Source: Scilla litardierei
Lineage: Eukaryota; Streptophyta; Magnoliopsida; Asparagales; Asparagaceae
Length of the DNA stretch: 64,000 bases
Assembly (NCBI GenBank): GCA_030789695.1
Contig: JAULAV010003358.1
Location: 62,001-126,000 of the forward strand
Direction of reading: 5' to 3'
The translations under genes and the position numbers were made by a program. The notes below the pieces were generated by a model that did no database searches, was not told where the DNA came from, and saw only the letters and a list, made by a program, of their open reading frames with translations. Below, piece after piece: positions 1 through 10,696 of the stretch. Each line of letters starts with the position of its first letter. Within the stretch, counting starts at the first letter, position 1.

Positions 1-124
1 TCTCAGTTTATTTTTATTTTGTGAAATTTGCTAGCATTCCAATCATTTCTCACCCTTCCATCATTTTTATTCTTTTTATTTATTTCGGTGCTACTGACGG
101 TATTCTTTTGAGTTTTGTTGGTGC

Positions 125-1584
125 ATGAACACTCGCTACAAGGGATCTACCAGAGAGTTATAGTTCGATCCTGAGATCGAGAAGACAGCCAGGGCTTTAA
201 GAGCCTCTAGCAGAATTTCATCTCCATCTGCTCAGATGGGAGAAAATCCTCCTCCTCCTCCTCGCACCGGGTCCATCAGAGACCACCTGAAACCGACGTT
301 TGGGAACAACTCCTCCATCCTCAGACGCAGCTGACGGCGGCGAGCTTCGAGCTCAAGACGGGGTTGATTAATCTAATGCAGCAGGATCCCTTCCACGGGC
401 ATCCTCATAAAAATCCCAACCATCACAATGACTCCTTCCTGGCGAAGTGTGATACGTTCAAGGCGAAGGACGTTAATGACGATGCTGTGAAGCTGCAGCT
501 TTTCCCATTCACCTTAAGGGATAAAGCGTCATATTGGCTCCGGGCCCACCCTCCCAACCATTTCACCACCTGGGAGAAGCTTGTTCTTTCATTTGTGGAT
601 AAGTTTTATCCACCATCGAAGACGGTCCGGATCCGTGGGACCATTTCTAACTTCAAGCAGCTCCCACAGGAGTCACTTTATGAGGCTTGGAAGAGGTTCA
701 AGGACCTCCAACATCAGTGTCCTCACCATGGAATCGAGCCCTCAGATTTGGTGCAGAGCTTCTACAACCGGCTCCAACCTAGCACCAAGATGATTATCGA
801 TGCTGCGGCACAAGGCGCCTTACTTGATAAGTCTCCTGAGGAGGCTATAGATTTGTTGGAGCACATGGCGGCCAACACTCAGCAACGGAGTGATGAACGG
901 ACCGTTGTGACCCGGACTCCTGAGGTCAAGGTCGCTAGCCACTTGGATTCTCACATCGAGACCTTGTGCAAGCAAGTGGCCCGCATTGAGCAACGTCTGG
1001 ACTCCATCCCTGCTTCCCCCAGCACGTCATATCATCCTACGGAAGAGTATGTGGATCAGGGCTACATCCCTGGTGATGCCCACTATGATGTTGCTGAGAC
1101 ATCTGAGACCGTACAGTACGTCCAAGGAGAGGAACGGAATCAGTGGCAGTATCCAGCTACCAGGAATCACCCGGGGGTTTCCTACGAAAAACCAAGTGGA
1201 GGGCTGCAACCTCCACAATTTCAGAGACCAGCACCTCCTCCTCATCAGCAGCAGAGCCAGCAGCAGGGCGGATTCAGGCCAGCTGGGCCCTACCGACCGT
1301 CGGGTTATCAGTTCAACCGGCCGCCCCAGCAGAATTATGCGCCCAATCCACCGAAGTCCAGTCTTGAATCCACTTTGGAGACTTTCATGAGCAGCCAGAT
1401 TCGCTTTAATCGGGACACATCAAATCAGTTCAAGAATATAAATTCTTTACTCGATGAACTAAGGGGGGCAAATGTCACAACTTTTGAAGAATCAAGGGAG
1501 ATTGCCCGCACAGCCGGAGGCAAACCATATAGCCCATGCCAATGCCGTTGTTTCAGTGACCACACGAGGAGGACGGGTTACTGA
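125..1584 (+). pseudogene. gag: Gag of element A1, broken near its start
   Basis: Structural Gag protein expected to form the virus-like particle. An ATG at 125 starts the likely original reading frame, but it meets a stop after about a dozen codons. The long open frame runs from about 364 to 1584 in another phase, so the first 240 bases carry a stop and a frameshift. The retrotransposon Gag core lies at about residues 35-170 of the open part (from the LFPFTLRDKASYWLR motif to about LLEHMAAN), and the A2 Gag is clearly similar. A Gln/Pro-rich linker follows (residues 270-330). No CCHC zinc knuckle is visible. The frame overlaps the protease frame by about 110 bases in a different phase; from the A2 alignment I think this reflects an indel near 1475-1490 rather than designed overlap. 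Confidence 0.8.
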
Positions 1585-2731
1585 CCCCGTCATGGTTCCG
1601 GTGCTAAACAAGAAGAAGGTCACCATTAAAGAAGCTGTTGATGACAACTATAGAGATGAGGCCACTGAAGGGCCTATCATTATTGAAGAGAAAGCGGATG
1701 TCCCTCCCGTCATACCTACTACGACGCCGCCTCCCATCGATGCATCCAAAAGTAACGTTTCCCGACCGCCCCCTCCATACCCACAGAGGCTAGCCCTAGC
1801 CAAGATGGAGAAGAAGTACTCCAAGTTCATGGAGTTATTAAAGGGAATTCAGCTGAACATCCCGTTCATAGACGCCATCACCGAGATCCCGACCTACGCC
1901 AAATTTCTGAAGGATCTCATCACGGGAAAGAGGAAGCTCGAAGAAATCAAGCTATTGGAGGATTCCACCTCCGTCATCAAAAATCATCTCCCTCGGAAGC
2001 TGTCGGATCCGGGGAGCTTTACCGTGCCATATTCCATCGGAGGGATGCCTATCAGCAGGGCATTGATTGACTTGGGGGCTAGCATCAGTCTGATGCCCCT
2101 CTCCATCTTCAAGAGACTTCAGACGGGAAGTGAGCTAGAACCGACGAGCATGTCCATCCAGCTCGTCGATCATTCTATCACCTACCCGGTGGGAATAGCG
2201 AGGGACGTCATCCTCCAAATACCTCCAGGACTATGTGACCCAGTCGACTTCATCATCATGGATATGCCTGAGGGAGGGAGCTCCCAACTTATACTCGGCC
2301 GCCCCTTCATGGCGACGGACCGGGGTTCTGATAGACGTCCGAGAAGGGACCCTCTCTCTCTCAACGTGGGGGATATTGAAGCTGAGTTCCAGCTACAAAA
2401 GCCGATGAGAGAGCGAGCCCATGTAGAAGGGGCCAGCTATCTGGAGCTTCTTGAAGAGGAAGCCATTGAAGATTTTACTTCCGATGGGGTCATGAAGGAC
2501 CCGATGAAGACAAGCATCGACGATGACGGTGACCCAACCTACAACAAAGCGGTCGCCGCGTACATCCAAGTATTGGATGAGGAGTTTCTACATCATTCAG
2601 CAAATCATCAACGACCGGAGACTATATGCTACATGGAGGAGAATCTTGAAGTAGGCGGAAATCAAATGCCGCCGGATTGCACCATCATAAAGATTGACGC
2701 GCGACCACCGCGTGCACCAAATGAGAATTGA
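1472..2731 (+). CDS. pro: Aspartic protease and linker region of A1 (truncated pol)
   Basis: Retropepsin-like aspartic protease. The catalytic motif DLGAS (in ALIDLGASISLMPLSIF) lies about residues 200-217, and the family's second motif LILGRPF lies near residue 275. The first half is a linker with Pro-rich stretches. Just after LILGRPF, about 2312-2350, the residues look scrambled, whereas a neighbouring phase reads like the usual continuation seen in A2. This suggests two compensating indels. The frame ends at 2731, about 10 bases before a box conserved in A2. In autonomous Athila elements the reverse transcriptase would follow here, and it is absent. No ATG in this frame is convincing as a true start; expression from gag by fusion is more likely. 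Confidence 0.78.
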   Translation: MSQLLKNQGRLPAQPEANHIAHANAVVSVTTRGGRVTDPVMVPVLNKKKVTIKEAVDDNYRDEATEGPIIIEEKADVPPVIPTTTPPPIDASKSNVSRPPPPYPQRLALAKMEKKYSKFMELLKGIQLNIPFIDAITEIPTYAKFLKDLITGKRKLEEIKLLEDSTSVIKNHLPRKLSDPGSFTVPYSIGGMPISRALIDLGASISLMPLSIFKRLQTGSELEPTSMSIQLVDHSITYPVGIARDVILQIPPGLCDPVDFIIMDMPEGGSSQLILGRPFMATDRGSDRRPRRDPLSLNVGDIEAEFQLQKPMRERAHVEGASYLELLEEEAIEDFTSDGVMKDPMKTSIDDDGDPTYNKAVAAYIQVLDEEFLHHSANHQRPETICYMEENLEVGGNQMPPDCTIIKIDARPPRAPNEN

Positions 2732-2740
2732 TATATTTGA

Positions 2741-2790
2741 GGGAGTCGAGCTCACGACTAAAAACGAGCGCTTATTGGGAGGCAACCCAA
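2741..2790 (+). other. Conserved hairpin box after the protease (A1)
   Basis: A block also present after the A2 protease (34998-35047). It has two potential hairpins: GTCG-AGCTCA-CGAC, and TTGGG-AGGCAA-CCCAA at 2775-2790. In A2 the second stem reads TCGGG...CCCGA, a compensated base-pair change around an identical AGGCAA loop. This points to a structured RNA element. From 2791 to about 3005 I see only T-rich and A-rich non-coding sequence. Confidence 0.6.
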
Positions 2791-3011
2791 TTTATTTTGG
2801 ATTTTCATCTTCTTATTTTTTTATTTTTATTTCGTGTTTTTAGACAAAACTATAAAAATCACAAAAATTTGATGAGTTCGTCTTTTGTGCAGGATGGACA
2901 ATTGGGGGCATGCGTATCGACATTATAAACGGAAGGAAGCCGGAGAACATCAGATTCAAAGATTTGGGGAGAAAATCAAAGAAAAAGAAGAGGGACATGA
3001 GACACAGGAGA

Positions 3012-3353
3012 CTCGACCGAGCAGCTTCACTGCTCGGTCGAGCAGTGCAGACACGGAATAAGGAAGGGTATAGTGCCATTTCTGCGCGGCCCGAGCAGCC
3101 TCCTGCTCGGTCCGAGTAGAATTAGACTCGGTCCGAGCATCGCATTGCTCGGTCGAGTGGTACAGGCTTTGAAGTTTGGGGAGAAAACGTCACTCTGCCA
3201 ACCCGGACAGAATATTATTGGCTCGGCCCGAGTAGGAATCGACTCGGACCGAGCATCATACTGCTCGGTCGAGCAGACAAGGGAGTATTTCGCATCAAAA
3301 TTTTGCATTGACGCGGTCTAGCAGCCTTAATGCTCGGACCGAGTCGGGTCGGG
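3012..3353 (+). repeat. Internal palindrome array of A1
   Basis: At least five inverted-repeat pairs built on CTCGGTCCGAG or CTCGACCGAG. The first is a perfect pair: CTCGACCGAGCAG at 3012-3024 and its reverse complement at 3030-3042 with a five-base loop. Further pairs occur near 3089-3115, 3127-3157, 3221-3276 and 3310-3353. The same motifs recur in the 3' LTR at 8599-8920. A further pair of copies lies downstream at 3917-3997. Confidence 0.9.
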
Positions 3354-3372
3354 TTTCAAATCCAAACCCGAC

Positions 3373-3380
3373 TATAAGTA
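3373..3380 (+). promoter_or_regulatory. Candidate internal TATA box before the A1 env-like gene
   Basis: TATAAGTA lies about 20 bases after the last palindrome of the internal array and about 830 bases before the env-like ATG. A2 has TATAAA in the same relative place (35662). The following 3420-3900 is strongly C- and CT-rich, like a plant 5' untranslated region. That it is an active promoter is inference. Confidence 0.45.
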
Positions 3381-4208
3381 ACCGCAGTTAAAAAAATTTT
3401 AACCTAAAATTTTTTATATCTCGTCCCCCGAGGTCCCTAACCCCCTACTCGTTCAACACCCCTCCCTCCGCCGTCTCCACCCGAACTACCACCGGCGCCG
3501 CCTTCAGCGCGACCCTACTCCGGTCAGCTTCTTCCCCGGATCTCTCCCTTTCTTTCTCTATCTCTCCGCCCCTCCCCTCTCTTCTCCCCTTCGCCCCACT
3601 CAGTCGAACCCGCCGTCGACGGTGCCACCGTCACCAACGGCGCCGCCTTCCTGCCCCCCCCACCACCACCCACCCCCCGACATTAAACCCCACCCATCGA
3701 CTTCCCTCCCCCTCTCCCATCAGATCTCCCTAAACCCTCAGTTGACAGCACCGATGACGGCGCCACCGCCACCGATGGCGCCGCCGACCCCCTCTCCCCA
3801 ACACCTAGCCTCCCCCTCTCAAAATTTCCTCGCCACCTCCCACCCCCCTCTCCCCATCCGGCGATCGCCGTTCACCCCCCCCCCCAATTTCCTCTCAACT
3901 GTGCCCTAGGGCACAGACCGAGCAGCTCATCTGCTCGGTCACAACCTCCCACCGAGTAGCACAACTCAGACCGAGCAGTATAACTGCTCGGTCCGAGTCA
4001 CCTCATATCTGCGTATCACCCATTTTTACTCGATTATCTGACGTTTTGATCGTTTCGAATTGCAGGTACTCTCTGCTTACGTCAGTAGCAGCTGTGAGGA
4101 CTAGCTTGGGGGATCTTTTGGGCACTCGCATCATTCGCATCCCTCACACATACGGTACACTAGTTTCCCTGTCTATTTTCATACAGTATTTCATATACAG
4201 TAGACACG
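3381..4208 (+). other. Leader of the A1 env-like gene
   Basis: C-rich, repetitive, apparently untranslated sequence. It contains palindromes at 3917-3997, a T-rich tract ending in TTGCAG at about 4066 that resembles a 3' splice site, and an AGCTTGGGGGA box at 4103-4113 (A2 has the same box at 36023). Short open frames here are low-complexity Pro/His/Thr runs and I do not call them genes. Confidence 0.5.
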
Positions 4209-6516
4209 ATGGTTCGCACACGCGGATCCACCACACCCCCCGTTCGCGGGAAGAGGCCGTCGTCTGGCGCCTCCTCTTCCCGACCCCAGCGTCGTGCCCG
4301 CCTTACCACCACATCCTCCACTACCACTACCACACCCTCTACCATAGCTCCCGCTATCACCACTACCATCCCCACCACCACCACACCTGTCACGTCAGCC
4401 GTGATCCCCTCCACCACAGACACTATCCCTTCCACCGCTGCCTCCACCGTCTCTACCTCATCACCGCCACACCCCGCACCCACCAGGGATGACATACCCG
4501 CACGTCTCCCGACATATGGCATCACGTTCCGAGACCCCGCACACCAAGAGCGCTTTTTCAGGCTCTCTCAGTGCCGTCTCGTTCCTACGGTCTTCATAGA
4601 TGTGCCCGCACTTAGATCCCTGGGACTCCTACAGGGAGTTCACCACTTGTACCGAGCGATCGATTTCGACCGTTTCCTCGGTGTACACGCTCCGAGCTAC
4701 ACACACATAGCACTGGAGGGTCTCAGCTCCCTCGCTCTCACCCCAGCAGGTGACGGCATCACCTTACGCCTCCTGGATCACGACTGCACTGTCACTTTTG
4801 CTATGATCCGGGAGTATTTTCACTTCCCTGCCGTCCCAGAGCCCAGACTAGTCTTCTCCCCGCTCTTTGACGTTGACACTTTTGACGCTCGCGCCTTCTG
4901 GGAGCGTATTTCTGGACTTCCACAGTATCGCCCTAGCCGGGCGAAGGCATCGTGCATTGTGCACCCATGCCTTTGCTACGCTCAGCGGCACCTAGCTTCC
5001 ACCCTTTTTTGCAGACCAGAGGTCGGGACCATGTCCCTCCCTGAGCTTACCCATCTTATGGGTATGACCCGGCTTCTTCGATTCCACCCTGACGGCTCTC
5101 TGCGACCCTTCATGCTCTCTGACGCAGCCCACTGGTTGTGTCACCGACTTTACCAGACCGCCACTACCTACCACTCCACAGACATTTGCTGCGGTGGCTT
5201 CTTCACTATTTTTGTAAGGATGCTAGATATTTCCATTCCAGCTGACCTTCACCGCCCTCCTGGCCCGACACACTTGACCATTGGCGTGCTCGAGCATATG
5301 CATATCATCCGACTGTATGGTGATCGTCACTGGCTTTATCTCGTAGGCACCACCATACACTCTTCATATGGTGCTCCTCACGCCTCACCTCACGCACATT
5401 CCAGCCGTCCAGATTGACTGGATGCTTCCTAGAGTCGAGCCACTCCCCGCCATACACGTGCTCGAGCCTCCCGGAGCACCAGTCGAGGCAGCAGCCGATG
5501 ACCGGGACCCACGCTCCCCGGTTTTCGAGCTGCATGACATAGCTGCATTAGTTGCCGGCCTCCCTATCCCACCTGTGCACCCATCAGTTTCTGGAGCCGC
5601 TTCTTCCACCACCACCGTATCTGCCACCCACACCACAGTCGAGTCCTCGGGGACTGTCTTCACCTCTTGCCCCGAGACTCAGATTTCTTCGACCTCTGTA
5701 TCGGCACCGGAGGGCACCGATATACCTTTTGCTAACACACCCATAGATCTTGACTCTCCAGTCCACGATCCTGCCCCCACCCTCCCACCTCTTTCGAACC
5801 TTATAGCATCAGTTCCTATCTCTTTAGGTCCCGACTTTCCACTATCTGGCACCACTTCCTCCACATCAGTTGCCATTTTTACCGAGAGTGTGTCGACGTC
5901 TGTCTACTCTTCTGTGTCGACTACATCTCTTTCTTCCCCTATTGCCGAGTTGCCTTCGAGCTCACCCTCTCCTACCTTTCACGCTAGGCACCGTGCATCA
6001 GTTGCACAGGGCCGATTTACGAGAGTGGTGACACACAGACACTTCCCTCGCCCTCCACCTGACTCTCGCACTTCCGACGCTCGCTTGACCGCGTTAGAGG
6101 ACTTGACTTTCTGCTTACGGCAGGATTTCGATGACTTTGTATGCGCAACAGCGACACACAGATCTAGAGTCGAGTCGGATCTTACCTCTATCATAGACCT
6201 GCTTCGTCACAGTGGCCCACCTACTATTATACTTGCACACGCTCCGCCTCCTAGGCCGGACACTGTGACCCACTCTGCACCACTCAGTGCTTCACTTTCT
6301 CAGGCTTCTGCAGAGCCTGTTTCTACCACTTTTAAGTCGTCTGTCACAGTAGATCCACTTTCTGCCCTGGTATTACATTCTGTTGAGTCCTCCACCGCCA
6401 CCGTCGATCTCACCACCAGCCCCCCTCATGACTCCCAGCCTGACCTTCCACCCATCACTCCTGGTCCACAGCAGAGGGACACATCACCACCCCCAGAGGG
6501 TGGTGCCTCTGCTTGA
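4209..6516 (+). pseudogene. Env-like protein of A1, one frameshift
   Basis: Product of unknown function found downstream of gag-pol in Athila and Sirevirus elements, often called env-like; I recall the central domain being catalogued as a putative plant transposon protein domain. The start at 4209 begins MVRTRG, then a Ser/Thr/Pro-rich basic N-terminus to about residue 95. The globular domain (about residues 100-385) starts YGITFRDPAHQERF and contains ICCGGFFT and HRPPGPTHLTIGVLEHM. The frame ends at 5417; a phase change near 5355 carries the protein on to 6516 through a Ser/Thr/Pro-rich region. It closes with a predicted amphipathic helix that A2 also has (here DARLTALEDLTFCLRQDFDD). No convincing signal peptide or transmembrane segment is visible, so a true envelope role is unproven. 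Confidence 0.75.
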
Positions 6517-6589
6517 TGTGTCCTTACCTGCTTTTGCATCCCCAATTTATTTTGTGCCCATCTGTCTGTTGGGGGCCCTACTTTTACAT

Positions 6590-6770
6590 AGCTTGGGGGA
6601 GGCGCCACCCATGCATCATATCTCATTTCGCATAGCATCATTCCATGTTTTTATTTGTTTTTCTTTTTGCACAGCTTTTATTTCATTACCACCCACACCC
6701 CTTTAGCATCATCTCCCGTTCACGAGCGTTTTCTTAGCAGTGAGGACACTGCTAGGTTTAGCTTGGGGGA
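6590..6770 (+). promoter_or_regulatory. Two polypurine-like boxes and a GAGGAC hairpin (A1)
   Basis: AGCTTGGGGGA occurs at 6590-6600 and 6760-6770. The second copy follows a hairpin, TTAGCAG-TGAGGACA-CTGCTAG, at about 6735-6757. A2 has the same order at 47745-47785, and A1 has a third version at about 8193-8233 next to the LTR. The boxes resemble the true polypurine tract and could be extra plus-strand primers. Confidence 0.5.
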
Positions 6771-8222
6771 TGAGCGCTAGCGCTTTATTTTTGATTTTTT
6801 CTTTTACATTTCCTTTCCTTATTTCAGTCTTTATTTTATTTTTCCACCGTTTCTGTTCACGTCTTTATCTTCTTTCTCTCATTTTGCATCATATTTTCTA
6901 TTTTCACCATGCATGCATCTCTTTTTCTTTATTTTCTTCTTTTCTCCGCCTTTCTTTCTTTATTTGCTAGAGATGATCCACATGATGATATCTCTCGTGG
7001 CCTTATTAGTCTTTCATGATGCTCATTTTCGATGACATGCTATTAGGATAAATTTCAGATTTACTATCTATATGCATGCATTTCTTTTAATGATCTATCT
7101 GATTTAATGCCTGAAATGAATTGAAAATCGAATGCATGAACTATTATCTAATATGATCTATGTTGGAAAATGCACCTAGGTTCACGCATCACAAGAACAC
7201 TTGGAGTATCTGTTTTTATCTCAGTCACTTCTGTTTGCATGCCTGCTGATATTGTGATTATTATTGCATGCCTTTTTCAGTATTCATTTAGAGAAGTGAA
7301 AATATCCATGCTATCTCTGAGTTTAGTTAGGGTTTTATTTTATCAAACCTTTGTGCACCCTCTTATGAGTGAACCGAGAGTCCTACTATTTTTCCTTCTC
7401 CACATATCTATTTATTTCTCTACATATCAGTTGGTTGCACCCACATAGCTATCTTTACCGCATCTCACTTCCCAAACCCCAAAAAGAAAAAGTACAGCTT
7501 CTAAATGAAAAAAAGAAAAAAATGTGTATATATTCATATGTGAAAAAGAAAAGAAAAAGAAAGAAAATGAATAAATACTGTTTTGTATCATTCATTAGAA
7601 GCTATCATTTATTCTGGGAAGAAAAAGAAAAATTTCATATCATTTTCCTTGATGCGACGCCTCAAGCTAAGCTTGGGGGGGTAAACCAACTGATCACATG
7701 AGTGAGCATGTCATTAGAGTGGAGACGATGCATAACGGTGAGATTTAATAACACCCAAACTCTACGAATTGCTTTAGTTTTTGGAGATTTTTCATGTATC
7801 GAAATGAATATCTGAATGGCATGATCTTTTCTATTCTCTATTGCATGTTGCGTGATTTCTTTATGCTCCTTGTGTATTTGTGATTGAAAAGGGCATTGCC
7901 AACTTCTTTTTTCTAGATCTAGGGATTGCATGAGATTGATATGATTTGATGGCGTTATTTCAGTAGATCCATATTCTTTGCCTGCACTGCATGCTAGTCA
8001 TATGATGTGTAAAGCTAGAAATTGCCAATAGCATGTATATTTATCATTCAGAGCATCGTGATACACTATCTAGGCCTGAGATCTGACCGATCATCCCTAG
8101 CGCTGTCCTCTCACTTCGCTTTTTTACTTTTCCTCTCTTTCTATTTTCATTTTTTCTTATTTCTTTTTGTTTTCCTCCTGGCGTACCGGTTATTCGTCTT
8201 CCTCGAGGACGAGTGAGAGGTA
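6771..8222 (+). other. Non-coding region between env-like gene and 3' LTR (A1)
   Basis: T-rich then A/G-rich sequence without credible coding frames. A purine-rich tract lies at about 7480-7630, and A2 has a similar tract at about 48528-48640. Another box, AGCTTGGGGGG, lies at 7670-7680. Confidence 0.6.
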
Positions 8223-8233
8223 AGCTTGGGGGA
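8223..8233 (+). promoter_or_regulatory. Polypurine tract of A1
   Basis: AGCTTGGGGGA ends three bases before the 3' LTR start TGATGTGTCC (8237). It is preceded by the hairpin-like CTTCCTCGAGGACGAG. Position and composition fit the plus-strand primer. Confidence 0.75.
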
Positions 8234-8487
8234 TTTTGATGTGTCCATATTTTCTACTATTTTCATATCATTATTTCATTGCATCTCATGCCATTTTCGC
8301 ATCCAAATCCCCCATTTTACTACGATATTGCATTTCTGACGATATCTTCGAGTTTCGTAGTGTTTTGTGAGTTTTGAGGGATTTTGGAGTGATTTGGGAC
8401 CCCACTTGGTTATGGACACATCCGACATGCTTGTGGGCTCATTGACGAGGCTCTGGAGGAGTTCGCCACACTTCTGGAGCCATTGGA

Positions 8488-8492
<5 letters not shown>

Positions 8493-8566
<74 letters not shown>
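8493..8566 (+). repeat. AG dinucleotide microsatellite, about 37 units
   Basis: Uninterrupted AG repeat inside the A1 LTR, directly upstream of the palindrome array. It creates Arg-Glu and Ser-Leu open frames that are not genes. Confidence 0.97.
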
Positions 8567-8567
<1 letters not shown>

Positions 8568-8598
8568 ACCAGCAGCTCCCCAGACTTTCCCAAAAAAT

Positions 8599-8920
8599 GC
8601 TCGGTCCGAGCAGCTCAGCTGCTCGACCGAGCAACTTCAATTTGAGAAGAGAGCTGATACGGGCTGACTCGGACCGAGCAGATCATCTACTCGGTCGAGT
8701 AGCCTCAATTCCACAAGCTAAAGCTGTCCACGACGTGGCCCGAGTAGCTGACCGAGTCAACCCCTACTCGGACCGAGTAGAGATGACTCGGTCCGGGTAT
8801 GCAGAGCGAAAATTTTGAATCATCCCCATTTCTGTAATGCTCGGTCGAGTAGCTCATATGCTCGGTCCGAGCCACCGAACGAGCAGCTTATTACTCGACC
8901 GAGTCATCTACTCGGTCGGA
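8599..8920 (+). repeat. LTR palindrome array of A1
   Basis: Inverted pairs such as CTCGGTCCGAGCAG / CTGCTCGACCGAG (8602-8632), ACTCGGACCGAGCAG with ACTCGGTCGAGTAG (8669-8702), and several more to 8920. These are the same motifs as at 3012-3353. No clear TATA box follows; the next 100 bases contain only weak AT-rich matches. Confidence 0.9.
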
Positions 8921-10696
8921 AACTCCGGGGCTATTTTTGGAAAGATTTCTGAAGCCGTGATGCGCGCGATTTTGGGCATTGAAGCTGGGAGCTGTGGAAG
9001 ACTGAGGGGGCAACTTCCATTAGAGAATTTTGAATAGTTTTAGATGAGAGCTCCGGCGATTTTTGTATTAGTTCTTTTAGATCAAATACAGCTGATACTT
9101 TTAGATTAAAAATGAGAGATTGTCGATTGCGTTCTGGATTGTTCTTGTGCTTGGAATCTGAAATTATTTCTGGATCTTTAGATTACAATTTCTATTGATT
9201 TCTCGTTGTAAGTCTTTCGTTCCCTATTCTTTAGATTGCTACAATGATTTCGTATCTGAGAATGATGTTTTTGTCTGTCACTATTGCGATGTGTGAGTAG
9301 ATTTATTCTAGGGTTGATGGGTCAGCCCTAAGACTCTAGGGGAAAATGTTGATCTGGATACATACATCGAATTGGGGCTTTAGGGTAGTATTTTGGTAGA
9401 TCCTACCGAATCCACAGATAACCCGTACTGAGATCATGCCCACGGTCTGTGAAATTGATGTGCTTACGGGGTATCTAGGGATTCGAATAGGGAAATCGGT
9501 GGATCCAACCAAGGCTCGTGACCATGCCCGGCTCGTGTCTTGAGGAGATTCATCGACAAACTATACCGCTACATTGACGGCTACCGCCATTGCATCAACG
9601 AGAGCCACCGAAATACCCCGCAATTCTAACCCACGAGAGTGGTACGAATTGGAGGATTAATTCCATATCCCTAATGCAATGTAAGGATCATATCCCAACA
9701 TCAACCCCCAACGATCCTAGCGGTGATCCCTAAAGCCCTAGTCCCTTTTTATTAGTATTACAATAACAACTCCCAAACCAAATCTTTCACCCCGATAGCT
9801 ATCCCACTTCAAGACTTAGAGATAAACTGAGAACCAATTGACACTATCACCGTCCCTGTGGGATTCGACATCTTATTTACTATAACTCGACACCGTCCGC
9901 TTGTGGATTGAGTTCGGAATTGAATCCTAGGGGCCATACCACGCCTGACGATCGTGAGACCGCCAGGTGGTGTAATGCCCTACGAAGCTACTTCACAAGT
10001 ACTAGAGGTGGGGGTGAATAGTACTTTAAAATAATTACGAAGATAATTCCTAATTATCTTGCAAACTCAACCAACAATGCAGAAATGTAAATATTGACAA
10101 CAAAGAAATGCAATCGCAAACAAACGAATTAACGGGTTCGGATCCACCCAAGTCTCCCCGACTTGTTCCCGGTGATCCTACGTCCCAAACACCCGGATCC
10201 CCTCCGGATACTTGAGTTAGAATCCTCTAACTCAAAGTTGCACTATGAAATACTTGTAGAAAACCTCTACAAGATCAAATCATACACAAATGAAATTGTG
10301 ACTCCCACAACCCGGGATCACAAACAAACTCTCACAACCGAGAGTAAATCACTTGCAATATTCAAAGTAAATGAAATACGAAATTCTTACCGACAAAATC
10401 CTATGCCTTGAGTAAACTTACGGATTAGGGCAAGACGGATTTTGGGGAAGATTAAGGCACCAAACCCTAGCTCCAAGATGTAGATCAGCAATGGAGGGCT
10501 AGGAAGACGTTGGTGGCCTTGGATCAAGCTCTTGGCTTGAATGGCTCACAATCAATGTGAATCTCTCTTTGGAAGTAAGAGTGGAAGAGAGATTCTTTGG
10601 AAATGAATGAGCTTTGAATGAGAATGAATGCTTCTCTTTGAATCTCTAAACTTCAATAAATATCAGCCTTGAATGCTATGAAAGCAGCACTCCAAG

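Larger units (their letters stand above)
1..9970 (+). mobile_element. Athila-type Ty3/gypsy element A1 (5' LTR outside window)
   Basis: Order on the plus strand: leader, gag, aspartic protease, conserved hairpin box, palindrome array, env-like gene, several AGCTTGGGGGA boxes, 3' LTR. Gag and protease resemble those of A2, whose tRNA-Asp primer site and TGATC...GATCA LTR ends are typical of Athila. No reverse transcriptase, RNase H or integrase lies between protease (ends 2731) and env-like gene (starts 4209), so the element looks non-autonomous. The 3' LTR is interrupted at 9970 by Sirevirus S1 and resumes at 22322-22349. Summed, the LTR is about 1762 bases, almost the same as the A2 LTR (1764). 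The primer site and 5' LTR are outside the window. Confidence 0.85.
8237..9970 (+). repeat. 3' LTR of A1, first and larger part
   Basis: Starts TGATGTGTCC after the polypurine tract. It holds a GA microsatellite, a palindrome array, then a transcribed-like region. At 9970 it is cut by Sirevirus S1 (target duplication GGTGG at 9966-9970 and 22317-22321) and continues for 28 bases to 22349, ending GTGCGTCA. The 5' LTR is outside the window, so the ends rest on the A2 comparison. Confidence 0.8.

Noticed and set aside
3622..3909. Pro-rich 95-codon frame upstream of the A1 env-like gene
   Set aside because: Low-complexity product of the C-rich leader, with no counterpart in A2.
4160..4525. Antisense frame over the env-like N-terminus
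   Set aside because: Val/Glu-rich mirror of the Thr-rich coding strand; no independent support.
8276..8818. Long open frames on both strands around 8276-8818
   Set aside because: They consist of Ser-Leu or Arg-Glu runs from the AG microsatellite and the palindrome array.
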